In this document: one piece after another, positions 22,207 through 35,900 of the stretch
Numbering within the stretch: the stretch's first letter is position 1
Layout: each line of letters starts with the position of its first letter
Origin: Buddleja alternifolia
Taxonomy: Eukaryota; Streptophyta; Magnoliopsida; Lamiales; Scrophulariaceae
Direction: 5' to 3'
NCBI GenBank assembly: GCA_019426215.1
Contig: CM033395.1
Location: 19,954,569 to 20,018,568 of the forward strand
DNA: 64,000 nt
The notes under the pieces: model-generated
Seen by the model: the letters and a program-made list of their open reading frames with translations, nothing else
The model's database searches: none
What the model was told of the DNA's origin: nothing
Translations under genes and position numbers: made by a program

Positions 22207-23781
22207 ATGGCGAATTCATCATCTACATGTGGTTTGTTTTCATCTTCTTCATCAATTTATGCAAACTCTCCTTCCTTACAACGATTCTCGCCTGATTTTG
22301 AAACTATTACTCGACCTGTTCCGTCTTTTGATCAAAGTTATAAGATTCCTGATTTCTTAAATTTGGTGAAAAGGGTTGATGGTTATAAAGGTATAGAGGA
22401 AGAATTTCGTGCAACTCCATCTCCGGATGTATCAAGATCGGCTCTTGCAATGGTTACAAATCAATCTCCATTGTCGGATCTACAAAACAATTCAAAATTT
22501 GCAGATATGGTTCCATCGCCCATTTTAATTCCTGAAAAATTGAATGGAGTGCGTAAATATGATGATATGGCTGGTGATTCTTCTTCAATGGTGGTGGTGG
22601 ACGAAAATAACACATTATTTTCGTCCATAAATGACAAGAAGAAGACTCCTTTGATTGAGGAGACATCAAATCTCACATAAAAGGAAGGAATCTTGGCAGA
22701 TTTGGAAACTGAATTTCCCCCTACTCTTAGTCCAGATTCGGATCACATTTACTTTGGCAATATTAAGGTGAACAAAAATGGTGAAGATGGATTTAATAAT
22801 TCATATTCAAAGTCTAGTCGAATTTCTCTCAAGTATATTCAGCCCGAAATTATCAATGGCAATGTCTTTGTTCGTCCATCATGAAAACTTGCGCAAGAGG
22901 GAAGGAAAAGATGGGAGCACACGGCTATGGGTTACTTTCTTGGTAAGAAACTTCCATTCACATTCAGTTTGGAAAGGTCTTAAAGAGGTAAAAGCTACAT
23001 ATTAGGCTTCTATTTCTTTAAATTTGATTCGGATGCTTGTCTTATGGATACTATCGAGGGTTGTCCTTGGATTTATTCGGGACAGCCATTATTTCTTGAA
23101 CGATGGAGGGAAGGTATGTCTTTGGACAAGTGTAATCATAAGGAGGTTCCTATTTGGGTCAAATTCCAGAATGTGCCTACGGAGTATTGGACGGAGGAGG
23201 GTCTTAGTATAGTGGCGAGTGCTGTTGGTTGTCCACTATACTCGGACGCTTTTACTTCATCAATGGAAAGGATTGACTATGCAAGAGTATGTGTTATGAT
23301 AAGTGTTAATGCAAAACTACTCGATCATATCTTCATGTTTCTTCCTTCGGCAAATGGGGAATATAATGGAACGTGTAAGGTGGAAGTTGAATATGAATGG
23401 AAGTCGGCTATTTGTGGGAAGTGTAATTCTTTTGGCCATGTAGACGGAGATTGTCCATTAATGAAGAAGGTTGTCCAACGTCCAAAGTCGGTACATGTCT
23501 ATGTACCAAAACCTAATGTGGATAATTCTTGGTGTCAACAAGGGCGTTCTACGAAGAAGGAGGTGTCACGTGAGGATAAGGTGAGTTCAAAACACTCAAA
23601 TTTTCCTATCATGAAGAGTATGCAACCAGATTCTTCTTCTACGGAAAAGGATGAGGTGTATGATCATAATCCTTTTTCTATATTGGAGGAATTGAATATT
23701 GATGATAACATTGAACGAGATATTGAACAGGAATCGTCGCGGGGTCCTATGAATGCAGCCCCTATAGAGGTTATTAGATGA
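22207..23781 (+). pseudogene. LINE2 ORF1 (nucleic-acid-binding protein)
   Basis: It starts at ATG 22207. The first 157 codons are open to a TAA at 22678-22680. A TGA at 22882 replaces a Trp codon present in LINE1. A 20-bp deletion near 22960 and a stop near 23003 follow. From 23044 a 245-residue frame is open to 23781 and holds IPIWVKFQNVPTEYW and the CCHC knuckle CGKCNSFGHVDGDC (23413-23454). The stop TGA overlaps the next ATG as ATGA at 23778-23781, so ORF1 and ORF2 overlap by 4 nt. Confidence 0.85.
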
Positions 23782-25334
23782 TCCCTAACAAAGAAGACCA
23801 CCAACAATTAGCCCGTGTTATGGAAAGAAATGCGACTTTTATTAGTTCTCATGTACATTCTATGTGGACTTGGTATTTTAATTATGCCGATGGGCCTGGC
23901 AACCGTATTTGGATTGGATGGGATTCTTCTTATGTGGATGTTCGAATTGTCGGGGAATCTAAGCAGATTATTCATTGTCAAATCACTTCTCATGAACACA
24001 ATTTGATTTTGGTTCATTTCCTTTGTGTATGGGAGGAATACTATTGGTGAACGAAGAGGACTTTGGGATGATATTATGCTTTATTCTGAGTTGAGGTTGG
24101 ATGATATTTGGGCAATAATGGGAGATTTCAATGCTATTATTGATGAAAGTGAGGCATTGGGAGGGAGGGCTGAAGAAGAAACGAATGATGAGTTCCAAGA
24201 CTATCTCTCCGCTTCGGATCTCATCACTCTTCTGATGGACGGACCTTGGTATTCATGGCAAAATCAGCAACGTGGGTCACGAAAATGGAGGAGACTGGAT
24301 CGAGTGGTGGCTAATCCAGTCTGGTTTACTAGATACCCAAATTTGACATACTCATGTTTATCTCCTAAAACTTCAGATCATTCCCCTATTGTTCTTAAAT
24401 CCATAACAGGCAATCGGGGAAAGAATCCATGGTTTCGTTTTGATAATCATATTGCAGATTCGAGTGAATTCTTGTCAACAGTAGCAGATATTTGGAAACA
24501 CACAATTGTTGGAGTCCCTATGTACTCCATAATTTGCAAACTTAAAGCTCTTAAACCGTTATTCAAAGCTATGAGGAGGCGAGAAGGTGATCTTGGAGTT
24601 AATGTACAAGAGGCGGGTAGATTTCTTGAGATTATACAAGAAATACAAGCTCAATATCCTACACTTGAACCTTTATCGAAAATTGAAAAGATGTGTCTAG
24701 TGGTATATACCAAGGCTGTAGCTAATGAACAATCTTTCTTACATAAAAGAGCAAAAGTGGCATGGCTTAAAGATGGAGACCAATGTACGTCTTGCTTCTT
24801 TAGATGTATTGCGGTTCGGAGGGCTAAATCTCGAATCAATCGCGTAGAAGGTAGAGGAGGTGTAGTAGTAGACAAACCATCTCGTGTCCGTGAGGATATT
24901 GTTGCGTTCTATGAAAAATTGCTTGGAGAATCTATCGAACCGAATGTGGAGGCTCTCTCTCTCAACCCTTTTGTACGAAGACTTAAACCCCAGAAGACGC
25001 TTCTTACATGATTCGCCCAATTACTCATAGAGAAGTCAAATATGTTATATTTGGTTTCAACCACAACAAGGCACCGGGCCCAGATGGTTTCAACTCACTA
25101 TTCTTTAAAAGGGCTTGGAATGTGATTGCGAATGACGTGTCGAATGCGATCATACATTTTTTTGAAACAGGTAAGCTTGTTAAAGAAATCAAGTCTACCA
25201 TTATCTCTCTTATTCCCAAAGTTGAAGTTCCAAAACATCCAAAGGATTTTCGCCCAATATCGTGTTGCAATGTTATCTACAAAGTGATATCTAAGATCAT
25301 GGAAAACCGTAAGTGTGAATTCCTTGACCAACTT
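23778..25334 (+). pseudogene. LINE2 ORF2, part 1 (endonuclease and reverse transcriptase N-terminal part)
   Basis: It starts at ATG 23778 in the ATGA overlap. Compared with LINE1 it has lost the first endonuclease segment (no SWNVRGLN) through two short deletions near 23787 and 23815. A shift occurs near 24010. The 328-residue frame 24025-25011 holds MGDFNAIIDESEALGG, RLDRVVANP and SDHSPIVLKS, typical of the endonuclease C-terminal half. RT fingers (NKAPGPDGFNSLFFKRAW, FRPISCCNVIYK) follow at 25008-25334, where the SIRE array interrupts it. Confidence 0.85.
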
Positions 25335-26872
25335 TGTTAGGAATTTCATGTTAGTTGTTTTGATGATGACAATTAGGACCTTTGTTAAACCCCAAAATTA
25401 TGTAAGTTTGTTTTTCAACTTTGAAATGTTAGATTTGTAATAGGCTTTGTTTTATATTTGTTCTAGAATGTTAGGCTAAGTAGTCTTAGGCTAAGCGTAT
25501 GATAATTTTTGAGTGAGTTTATCAGTGATAAAGTTCAAAGACTCAAGTGCCTGATTTCTGAATGAAGATAAAGTCTCCAAGCGTCCAAATTGACCAGCTA
25601 TATCAAGCGTTACCCTATAGGACAGAAGTAATTTCACCTGAATTTACTTCTAAGTCCAGAAGGAGTTTTAATGCAAATACTCTCAAAGCATTAAATACCA
25701 ACGGACATTTAATTCAAATGCATTAAATGCTGATAAGAGCATTAAATGTGATAAGCACATTCAGACGTACGGAGAAGTCACCCTATTTGACTGTCAACTA
25801 TTCAAAGACTGCAGCACCAACTTTTGTGCAGCAGATTTTCAGGAAAAAGGACAAAAAGTGTTCACTCGCGAAAGTGAGAGACACGCCCCCTTGCATGTGT
25901 CAAACAGACACTTTTTCCAAGAATGTCTATAAATAGGACTTCAACAACAAGCCAAATATAGAGAACAATTATCAAGTCGAATTGCTGTTCCATTGAAGTC
26001 TCATTCCTTACAATCTCAGAAAAGCCAAACTTTCAAGAAATTATTCTCTTTGCTTTTCTTCTAATCCTGAGACAGTCAACCCAATATCTCAAACATTCTT
26101 TTCGAAGAAACTACACTACTACCGAGATATTTCCAGTTGTTTGAACTTCATCAAAATCAAACAAACCCTTTTAGCAAAAACCCCTATCCAAGCCTCGCGA
26201 TCTGTGTGAAGTCGAAGTTGGATACTTGCCATATTTCTGGGTGAAAGAAGCAAGGGGATTGAAGTGATTTGGAGCAGAAATCTGTGTGATCAAGGAGCTC
26301 AAGTCATCGACATCCATCTCTCCTTAATTTGTAGAAGATTCTGTGTGATTCTTTGAGAATCATTTTAGTGGATAGCCTCCAAGTGTTCGAGGAGAAGAAA
26401 GACGTAGTTGGGATTACACCACCCAATGAACCTTACAAATATGGTGTCATTTACTTTTCAGTAAATTCCTTTAACTATCATATCATTGCATAAACTGATT
26501 AAGTAAAACACAATCAAAAGCTAAGAAATTTCTTGTGACGCTAAAGCCTTTAAAAGAAGACTACAAAAATCATTCTGCTGTGCTAACACTGATCAAAGAA
26601 GTGAACGCTCAAACCTACTCGGTTATAGTATTCAATTCTTGAAATCTAAGTTAACTTTATAAAAACAGTCTTCGTTAGACGCTTCACCAAAGCGCCTATA
26701 TTTTAAGTGAACGCTTAAGTCAAGCGTTAGACAATTCAAGCGTCTACCTTTTCAAGCATCCAAAAACCATTTTAGTACGAAATCTTTTGAAGTCGAAAAA
26801 GACTTCAGGGTCTATTCAACCCGCCCCCCCCCCCCCTTTCTAGACCCTTTCGTATGCCACTTGGGACCAACA
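25335..26872 (+). repeat. LTR1 of the SIRE array (1538 bp)
   Basis: TGTTAGGAAT...GGGACCAACA. It differs from LTR3 at roughly 45 places by eye, including a 19-bp segment near 25729 absent from LTR2 and LTR3. A TATA-like CTATAAATA lies at 25927-25935. A poly-C tract precedes the 3' end (about 26824-26836). Several AAGCG(T/C) motifs occur, clustered at 26678-26745. Confidence 0.95.
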
Positions 26873-26874
26873 AG

Positions 26875-26886
26875 TGGTATCAGAGC
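26875..26886 (+). other. Primer-binding site, SIRE copy 1
   Basis: TGGTATCAGAGC, 2 bp after LTR1, complementary to initiator tRNA-Met. Confidence 0.92.
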
Positions 26887-26972
26887 GGTAAAAATTGAAA
26901 TATTAAAACTTCCAAGCATAACTGTTTGTTTAGATCCTTTTTCAAAATCTAGTTGCTTTTAAAATTTTCGAT

Positions 26973-29170
26973 ATGGCATTTGCTAAAGTTTCCAAACTGA
27001 CTGAGTCAAATTTTGACACATGGAAAGTCAAAGCATTTACATATCTCTGTTCATGTGATGATGACATGTGTGATATTATTTCAGATGGGCCAATCAAAAT
27101 ATATAAAGTTATGACAAGAGCGCCTGGAGCCACGGAAGAAACTCCCGATGGTTACGTTGAGAAACCAAAACAAGAATGATCTCCAGATGAGCGTCGAAGA
27201 GCTAATTTGGACAATGTTGGTCGTAACGCTCTATATACGGCTATTGGTGATAATGACAACTTATTCAACAAGATCAAGTTTTGCAAAACCACTAAAGAAA
27301 TATGGGATAAGTTGGCTACAATCTGTGGTGGCTCAGCTCAGATCAAAGAAAACAAACTTTTCATTGCCAAGGAAAAGTTTTTTAAGATGCTACCCAATGA
27401 AACTTTAGAGCAATTAGATATAAGATTTACAGATCTAGTTACAGAACTTACTTCGTTGGGAATGGATTTGCAGAATCGAGAAATGGTGGTTAAGATCTTT
27501 AGAAGTTTACCAAGTAAATTCTTGACGAAGACAACCGCTATGACAGAATCAAATATGCTGGATCTCCTAACTCCAGAAAACGCCTTTTCAGAGCTCAAGG
27601 CATTTGAGTTCGAGTTGAATTCTGCTAGTGATGTTGTGAGTAGTCCGGTGATTGAATCTGGAGCGCTTATAGCATCAATCAAAGGCAAATTGGGGAATAA
27701 ATGAAAGAATTTAGATATCAATGAAGAAGAGGAATTAGCTCTGCTGAATAGGTTCAGGAAGTTCTTGAGATATGAAAAGAAAGGAAAAGGTTTTAATAAT
27801 CAAGGACAAAGTTCATAGCAAGCACCTTCTCCGATGCAACAACAGCTTCATGCGCCTCAGTATTCTGTTCCTTCACCCCAAGCGCCTGTTCAGTACCAAG
27901 CGTCTACTCAAAAATCTCCCTGCTCCAGTGGTCTCAAAACCACACATTGCAAGGTTAACAAATGAACAAAAAATGAAAACTAATCTTTGTTACAATTGCA
28001 GAAAATCAGGGCACTACCAGGTAAACTGCCCTTATCCAAACGTATCCAAGCCCTCAAGGCAAGATTACTTGGATAGAAACCAATTCAGGAGCAACCTGCG
28101 TCAACAAGGTTTGCTAGCGGAATCAGAACCAGCATCCGCACCTGAAGATTTAGAATCATCAGAAGAAAGTAGCGACGATGATGAGCCATTAGATGACTCA
28201 GTGCTCATATGTCTCATGGCCAGAGATGATGAAGCGTCTCCTGAGGTAATCAATGAATTGTCTATTCCTCTTTCTTATGATGAATTACTTGACAAAGTCA
28301 AAGAATACTTACAATGAATGTCAAGAAGCCGCCAAAATATATCAAAATGATCTCGCTATTATCTCATCACTCACAAGAGATAAAGTGACGCTCAAAGCAG
28401 AGTTGCGAGTTCAGCAACAGTGCATTGAGAAGAACCAATCGCTTGAGAGTGAAATCATTCAATTAAAAAGCGATCTTGATATAATAGTCAAGAGAGAAGC
28501 TGATCTGATTGCTAGACTTGCTAAATCAGAGCAGCTCATCTCATCATTATCAAAAGCTTCTAGAAAGTTGGATAATGTGACTGAAGTAACTAGATTATTT
28601 AGTGAGAAGACCGGTTTAGGATGCGATAAACTCGGTAAACAATCCAATCAATCTAATGTTATGGCAAACAACAAAGGAAATAGTGTCATCTTTGTTGAAA
28701 AAGGTTCACAAGGTCAAACTCAAAATGAACCCAGTAACAATGGTAAGAGACCAAATGAGAAAGTCAAAGCCAACTCAGGCAAGGGTAAGGCTAAGGCAAA
28801 TGATTCACAAAGACGGGTTTATCCAAACGCTAAAAAGGCTAAAGATAAGACTGACCACTGTGAATCAAGCTCTAAGTGTCCAGCACCAAAAGTGCAACCC
28901 AAGCCAGCGCCAAGGAAATACCAGCGTCAATATCCAAGACAATCAAGATCATATTATCGATACTATGATGATTATGATTCTGACTATCATTATAATCGAG
29001 GATATTATTATACACCCAAAAAGCACACACAACACATTGTGAAACCCAAAAAAGCTAGTATTCCTACAATGAAGACTTGGCAAATATGGGTTCCTAAAGT
29101 TCTAATTCAAACTAACAAAGTTACTAATGTTAAAGAACCTAAGCAACAATGGGTACCTGAACAGAAATAG
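26973..29170 (+). pseudogene. gag: SIRE gag, copy 1
   Basis: ATG 26973 opens a UBN2/Retrotran_gag_2-type gag (MAFAKVSKLTESNFDTWKVK). Stops lie at 27177-27179 (TGA) and 27702-27704 (TGA), with a frameshift near 27910. The CCHC knuckle CYNCRKSGHYQVNC is at 27988-28029. An acidic segment (ESSEESSDDDEPLDDS) and a long Lys/Tyr-rich tail follow, ending at a TAG at 29168-29170. Copy 1 has an extra T near 28310 that shifts the frame and is absent in copy 2. In exchange it lacks the TAG seen at 40664 in copy 2. Confidence 0.88.
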
Positions 29171-29184
29171 AACTTCCCTTTTGA

Positions 29185-32100
29185 TTGCAGGTACCTAGAG
29201 CTAGAGCCGATACATCTGTATGGTACTTTGATAGTGGATCGTCAAGGCACATGACTGGCTCCAAAGATCTTCTGATCAACTATCAAGCTGCCAATGGTCC
29301 TCAGGTTGTATTTGGTGACAACTCCAAAGGTATATGTACTGTGCATAGGGGGGACATCATGATAAGTGATGTTTATTATGTTGAGGGTCTGAAGCACAAT
29401 TTATTAAGCATAAGTCAATTTTGTGATAAAGGCTTTGAAGTCATATTCTCAAGTGACTGTTGCTATATAAACGACGCTAAGACTAAGTCTGCTAAATTGA
29501 AAGGAAAAAGAACTAACAATGTATATTTGGTAGATTGGGGTTCAACACTTGATAACAACCCAACATGTTTTGTTGCTAAAAATGAATCTAAAATGGATTG
29601 GTTATGGCATAGAAAAATGAATCACCTCAACTTCAAAACGATCTCTCAGCTTATAAGTCAAAATCTTGTAGAGGGATTACCAAATGGACCATTTCATAAA
29701 GATCGCCTTTGTGACGCTTGTCAAATGGGTAAACAAGTTAAATCATCATTTAAGAGAAAACCTCATCTATCTACCTCTAGAATACTTGAACTACTTCACA
29801 TGGATTTGTTTGGACCTGTTCAAACGATCAGTGTAAGCGGTAAGAAGTATACTTTGGTGATAGTAGATGATTTCTCTCGATTTACTTGGGTGGAATTTCT
29901 TTCATCCAAAGATGAAACATGTGACAAGTTAACAACGCTTATTCGGCAACTTCAAATATTGAGAAATCTTAAGGTTGCAAGAATAAGAAGTGATCACGGT
30001 ACTGAGTTTACTAACAAGATTGTTGAGAAGTTTTGTGCAGAAAATGGAATACATCAGGAGCATTCAGCTCCCAGAACTCCCCAACAAAATGGTGTTGCTG
30101 AGCGCCGGAACCGAACGCTTAAGGAAGCCGCTAGGACTATGTTAGCAGAATCCAAGCTCGCTCCTAGGTTTTGAGCTGAAGCAATCCACACTGCCTGTTA
30201 CACTCAAAACCGTTGCATGATCAACAAACAACATGGGCAAAACTCCATATGAATTGTGGAAGGGACGTAAGCCAAATGTTTCATATTTTCACGTCTTTGG
30301 TTCTAAGTGCTTTATTCATAATAATGGATCCCAAAGCCTAAAGACTTTTGATCCTAAAGCGGATGAGGAATCTATTCATGTTGTTTTTGATGATGCTAAC
30401 CAAGAACCGAGTAAGGTTAATATAAGTGATGTCGGAGTTGAAGATCTATGTCATCAAGCGTCTAAGATTACTATTGATGAAGATACTGACGACGATGATG
30501 AGACCTCAGTGCCACCTCCTATGATTACTCGTGAAATTACTTTGGATAATCATGTAAGTAATGCTGATGATCATGAAGAGAGTGATCATCAAGAGCACAC
30601 AAGGAATTGTGAACTTGGAGCGCCTACGCAAGAAGGTAGTCAAGCGTATGATCCTCAAGCGCCTATTCAACCTCTTAACCCCTTCCAACCAAACAGACTA
30701 TGGCTGCGTGATCATCCACCTGAGCAGATTATTGGAGATATTGAAGCACCTGTTAGGACTAGAGCTGCTACATTCAATGAGGCTATGTTCGCAAGCTTTC
30801 TATCTCAAATGGAACCTAAGAAAGTGGATGAAGCGCTAAGCGACCCAAGATGGATTGAAGCTATGCAAGAAGAGCTTAATTAGTTTGAACGAAATAAGGT
30901 TTGGATGCTAGTACCAAGGCCAACTCACCAAGGAGTTATTGGAACTAGATGGGTATATAAAAACAAGATGGATGAGAACGGCATTGTGATAAGAAACAAA
31001 ACCAGACTCGTAGCTCAAGGATATTTGCCAAGAGGAGGGTATTGACTTTGATGAGACATACGCTCGCCTTGAAGCAATCCGCATGTTTCTAGCGTATGCA
31101 GCGTTCAACAAGTTCATGGTATATCAGATGGACGTGAAGAGTGTCTTCCTGAATGGTAAACTCCAAGAATAAGTATATGTGGAACAACCACCAGGATTCA
31201 TCAACAATCATGGTAAGGGTATGGTTTACAAGCTAGACAAAGCACTTTATGGGCTTAAGCAAGCACCCCGAGCATGGTATGACATTCTCTCTATCTTTCT
31301 TATTGGTAAAGGATTTTCAAAAGGCAGCGTTGATACAACGTTATTTAAAATTACCAATAACGAAGATATTCTCTTAGTCCAAATTTATGTTGATGATATT
31401 ATATTTGGTTCTACTAACAAGCGTCTGTGTGAGAAATTTTTGAAAATGATGCAAGAACAATTTGAAATGAGCATGATGGGTGAATTAACCTTCTTCTTAG
31501 GATTACAAGTTAAACAACTCCCTAATGGAATATTTATTAACCAAGCTAAATATACAAGAGATATGATTAAGAAATTTGGTATGAAAAATGCATCATATTC
31601 AAAAATTCCAATGAGCCAAACACTTAAACTAGATAAAGATGAAAGTGGAAAGAAGGTTGATATTACCAATTATAGAGGTATCATCGGTTCACTTCTTTAT
31701 CTTACTGCCAGTAGACCTGATATTATGTTTTCAGTATGCATGTGTGCACGATTTCAAGCCGATCCTAAAGAGTCACACTTTATTGCTGCCAAAAAGATCC
31801 TTAAATACCTTAAAGGCACACAGAATGTGAGCTTATGGTATCCTAGGGATTCTCCTTTTGAACTAATTGGTTACTCAGATGCAGATTTTGCAGGTTGCAA
31901 AATAGATCGTAAAAGCACTAGGGGTACTTGTCAATTTTTAGGTGATAGGTTAGTTTCATGGCATAGCAAGAAACAACAATCCATGGCCACCTCTACAGCC
32001 AAAGCTAAATATGTAGTTGCAGGAAGTTGTTGTGCACAAGTATTATGGATGAGGCAACAACTTAGAGATTATGGAATAATCCTAGGTCCAACCCCCATCC

Positions 32101-32333
32101 ATTGTGATAACCAAAGCGCTCTAGCCATGACTCAAAACCCTGTTCTTCATTCCAGAACCAAACACATTGACATTAGATACCATTTTCTTCGTGACCACGT
32201 TCAAAAGAAAGATATCTCCATGCACTTCATTGGAACTGACAAACAATTGGCAGATATCTTCACCAAAGCACTCAACGAACAACGTTTTCTCACTTTGAGA
32301 AGTGAATTAGGTATGATTGATTTAAATGCTTAA
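29185..32333 (+). pseudogene. pol: SIRE pol, copy 1 (protease, integrase, reverse transcriptase, RNase H)
   Basis: Protease motif DSGS is at 29230-29241, with HMTG after it. The GAG-pre-integrase region (WHRKMNHLNF, CDACQMGKQ) and the integrase core (HMDLFGPV, VDDFSRFTW, SDHGTEF, PQQNGVAERRNRTLKEAAR) follow. Lesions: TGA at 30172-30174 in place of Trp, a frameshift near 30230, a missing stretch between INT and RT near 30370, TAG at 30881-30883, and TAA at 31170-31172. A copy-1-only extra T is near 31023. RT holds LYGLKQAPRAWY and the catalytic YVDD at 31386-31397. RNase H (DADFAGC, HCDNQSALAM, KHIDIRYHFLRD) ends at 32333. Domain order PR-INT-RT-RH is that of Ty1/Copia. Confidence 0.92.
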
Positions 32334-32957
32334 TCATTTTGCATCATATTTTATTAGACATATAATTTAGGGGGAATCCACTTAATTTGTGTCTAAAAAG
32401 ATTTTCCTAACTGGTACAAGATATCAAATTTAGGGGGAACCTTAAAATTGTACTTGACCATGACTTCAAGCGTCAATGATGAAAACTTTCAGATGCATGA
32501 TCATCAACGCTCGGTATTACTTATGCATAAAATATTGGACGCTCAAATATAAAAGTCTTTTCAATCCAAAGCGTCTAATTCTCATATACCAACAAGTGGT
32601 ATCAGTTAAGCATTGAATCAATTCCAATCAACTCTTAATATAAAAATATTTTCCTTACAAGCCATGCATAAAGTTTACAATTTTCTCTCGAAGTAGTGGG
32701 TAGACTCAAAAGTCTATTTTGTACTCTACTCGCACGCTTCTATCACATCAAACTGGTGGGTAATCAAAAGTTTCTTTTTCAAAATGACGGTTCAGAGATA
32801 GTACGTGTTTGTGTACGTGTCAGTGTACAAACAGGTGCGTACGTTACACTTTGAAAATGCCAAACATTTTTAAAATTTTAACTCAGATGTCAAATCTTTA
32901 TATGAGAATTACCAAATGTAACTTCTCTCTATTACACAAAAGTCGCGTCCGCAGTTA
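32334..32957 (+). other. Spacer between pol and envelope-like region, SIRE copy 1
   Basis: No ORF of note. Two short TTAGGGGGAA purine stretches at about 32367-32377 and 32429-32440 resemble internal polypurine tracts. Four AAGCG/CGCTC motif copies occur between 32468 and 32577. A TGGTATCAG sequence near 32598 repeats the primer-site core. Confidence 0.5.
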
Positions 32958-35900
32958 ATGAATTTATGGCTGAGATTCAAAAGTCGTTACACATGTCTAA
33001 ATCCTACAGAGAATAGAGAACACAAGTTTCAAAATTCTTTACTGTGTCATTTAAAATACAATTTCTGCAGAAAGACAATTCACTTTTACTCAAACATATC
33101 TGCAAAATTTATTCTCTCTCTGTCAAAGCAAAAGAAAATCTCAGTTCATCTCTTTCACTAAAATTGGCACCAAAGAAATCTTCGTCTACTTCTGCCGAAC
33201 TTACCATCAAGGTTACTGAAGGCCTTGTTGTCAACTGGAAATTCCTTCATGAACAACCTCAGATCAATCTAACAGACATGATGGACATGGTCGTCAAAGC
33301 TGGGCTTAAACCGTTCTTGACCCAATACTCCTATCTGTTTCCGATTGAAGTCGACACCTTCTGGAAAACTGCTAAACTTTCAGAGGACAAGAAGTCTATC
33401 TCTTGTCTAATTCCCATATCCAAGAAGGAGTCTCCCAAGGAATTTATTATGTCTGCTGCCTCCATTGCCAAGAACTTCAATCTTCCAAATGAGGGTGAGG
33501 CATTGGATTGTGTTACTTTAAAACAAATCAAGGATGCATGGACAACCATGAGTGCGTATGACGATGTACCCTACACTCAGTACTTTGAAAAGAAAGACCT
33601 GGTATCCAAATACCGATTGTTGGCTGATTTCTGCAGCAAGATCATAGAATGCCAAGTGGGAACCTTTGATAAGGTGAACCCAGTACAATTTCAGATGATG
33701 ACTGCTATACTCTTCAACATCATGATCAACTGGAGTGAGTATATTTTTGGAAGGTTTCGGGACTGTTTGAGCGCCTTGAATAAACCTTATGGGCTTGTTC
33801 TAAGTGACTTGCTGTACAAATCACAGTGCGTCTACTCTTCTGGTCTCCCGTTGAATCAGAGAAGTTGCTGGGAAGAAGGTTCTGAATTATCTTTTTAATC
33901 CTCCCAAGATTGGTGGTGCTGCTAAACCACTATCTGAGCGTCTGGAAGTACGTCAAGCGTCCGATGAGGAAGCAAAGCGTCCAGTCCCAGAAGAAGCCGT
34001 GAAGCGTCCGGCTGTTACCAAGAAGAGGGCTCCAAGAAAGCCTAAGGTACAAGCTGTTCCTGCTCCTCAGAAAGATGATGAGAAAACTGATGAGGATGCA
34101 CAGGACAAGTTACCTCTAAAGCGGAGGAAGTTGGAAGGAATCATCAAACAAATGGAATTTGATGAACCAGCTGCTGCTCCTCCTGCTCAAGCGCTTAAGC
34201 TCGTTGAAGGAGTCAATGTGAAGAAAATATTCAAGCGCTCCAGGACAAGCAAGCGTCGGGCTGCTCTTGTTCCTGAAGAGCCTGAGACTGTTGAGCCAAA
34301 CGCTCAAGTCGCTGTTGAGCCAAGCGCTCAAGTTGCTGCAGAGCCAAGCGCTCAGAGTATTGCTGTTGAGACTAGTTCTCAGGGTAAGTTTATTTCTTCC
34401 CACAGCATTTCTATTCCTACATCTGCAGAAGATCCTGCTCTTATAGAGGATAGTTCTTTTGTTACAGCTATAGTTCCAGCCGCCTCTGAAGCATCAACAG
34501 ATGTCCTTCTAGACGTTGAGATGACAGAAGTTGTGGCTATCGCTAAAGATGTTGCCGCAAAGGTTACTGCAACTGACGCTGAGGAACCTGCTACTAACGA
34601 GGTTCAAACATCAATCCCTATTCAGGCAATAACAGAGGCACGCTCAAAAGGTCAGAGCGTTGCTGAAGACGTTTTAGCGCCCAGGCACTTCTTCCAACTG
34701 GATCCGCTGAAGACGATTGATCATTCGATGAATTACATGCCTCCAGCATTCGAAGAAGATTTCATTCCTGCAGGATACAATGATGCTGCTGAGAATGAAA
34801 TTGCCCTGTTGATTGACGACGACAATAAAATCAGGGATATTGTGTTTAACACGGAGTTGACAGAAATTGAGCGAAAGTTCTACAGAGCCATTGAACTTGG
34901 AAAGATCCCTGGTCAGATACCGTCTTCTCTTGTTCTTCAACGAGACAGACAAGGAGGAAGGACTCCTAGATGTGATGTGGATTTGACATATTATCTCGAT
35001 TATGGCCACAGCAGGAGTACAGGCTTCGCCCTAAGAGATTACAACATTCGGGTGTACGAGCCTCTTCATCCTAGCTTTCTCAATCCATCCGAAGCAGTAT
35101 TGAACAGAGAAAGGCTACACACACTTTCCTCAGACTGCTAATAGTATTGAAAATCAATCCTCAGTTAACCCACTTCGCCTGTGGAAGAATAAAGCAGTTC
35201 ATGCCAGTGAGCGTCTAGAATCATTGACAGATTTAATTCAGACTGAAGCCGATGCATACTTTGACAACGTCTGGAATGCCAACTATCAAACTGATAGATA
35301 TCGCTTTGAATCTATCAGAGATATTCTTCATGAAGGCATTCGCGCTATGGTCAATGCTGGAACAGATTATTGCATGAATGAAGTCAACTGGGTTGAAGCG
35401 TATGTGGGACACAAATACACATTCTCAAAGTTAGTCCACGCTCCCAGTTATTTGGCAAAGGCATGCATGACAAGACGCGTCAGTTTGCCAAGTATTGCCT
35501 GAAGAAGCGTCAACAGAGAGTTGGACCTGTTCTGAAGCTCCCACTCGTTAGACATCAAATTGAGCAGTGTCTGCGTCAAGAGCTTCACCGACTGTCCACT
35601 ACTCCTCTACTCTTCAACGCTCAAACATCTTCCAGTGGTACCTCTATTGTATCGTGCTTGAATTTTGCTCCGAGCCACTGCGAGTACAACTTCAATATGA
35701 TGGTGAAGATTATGACTCCACTATCTCTGTTCGACAAAAACTTCACTGCAAATCTCCGACATTGGAACGGCTCCGTAATCAACTCTTTCAGAGGATATCC
35801 TTTGCTCCCTTCTCTCCGCACAGAGGCACTCAATCATTATGAGCTTGTCCTCTCACTTCTTGAAAGAAATCAGGGACTAGCTCAAGCGCTCTATCCATAC

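Larger units (their letters stand above)
22110..25334 (+). mobile_element. LINE2, 5' segment
   Basis: The common LINE sequence starts near 22137 (TTTTTTCTCTCTCTAG). The ~28 bp between it and the target duplication are not clearly shared with LINE1 or LINE3. The element is interrupted at 25334 by the SIRE array and resumes at 51373. Confidence 0.9.

Noticed and set aside
27338..27721. 127-residue minus-strand ORF, repeated at 39591-39974
   Set aside because: It is the antisense of gag coding sequence, and its recurrence follows from the tandem duplication.
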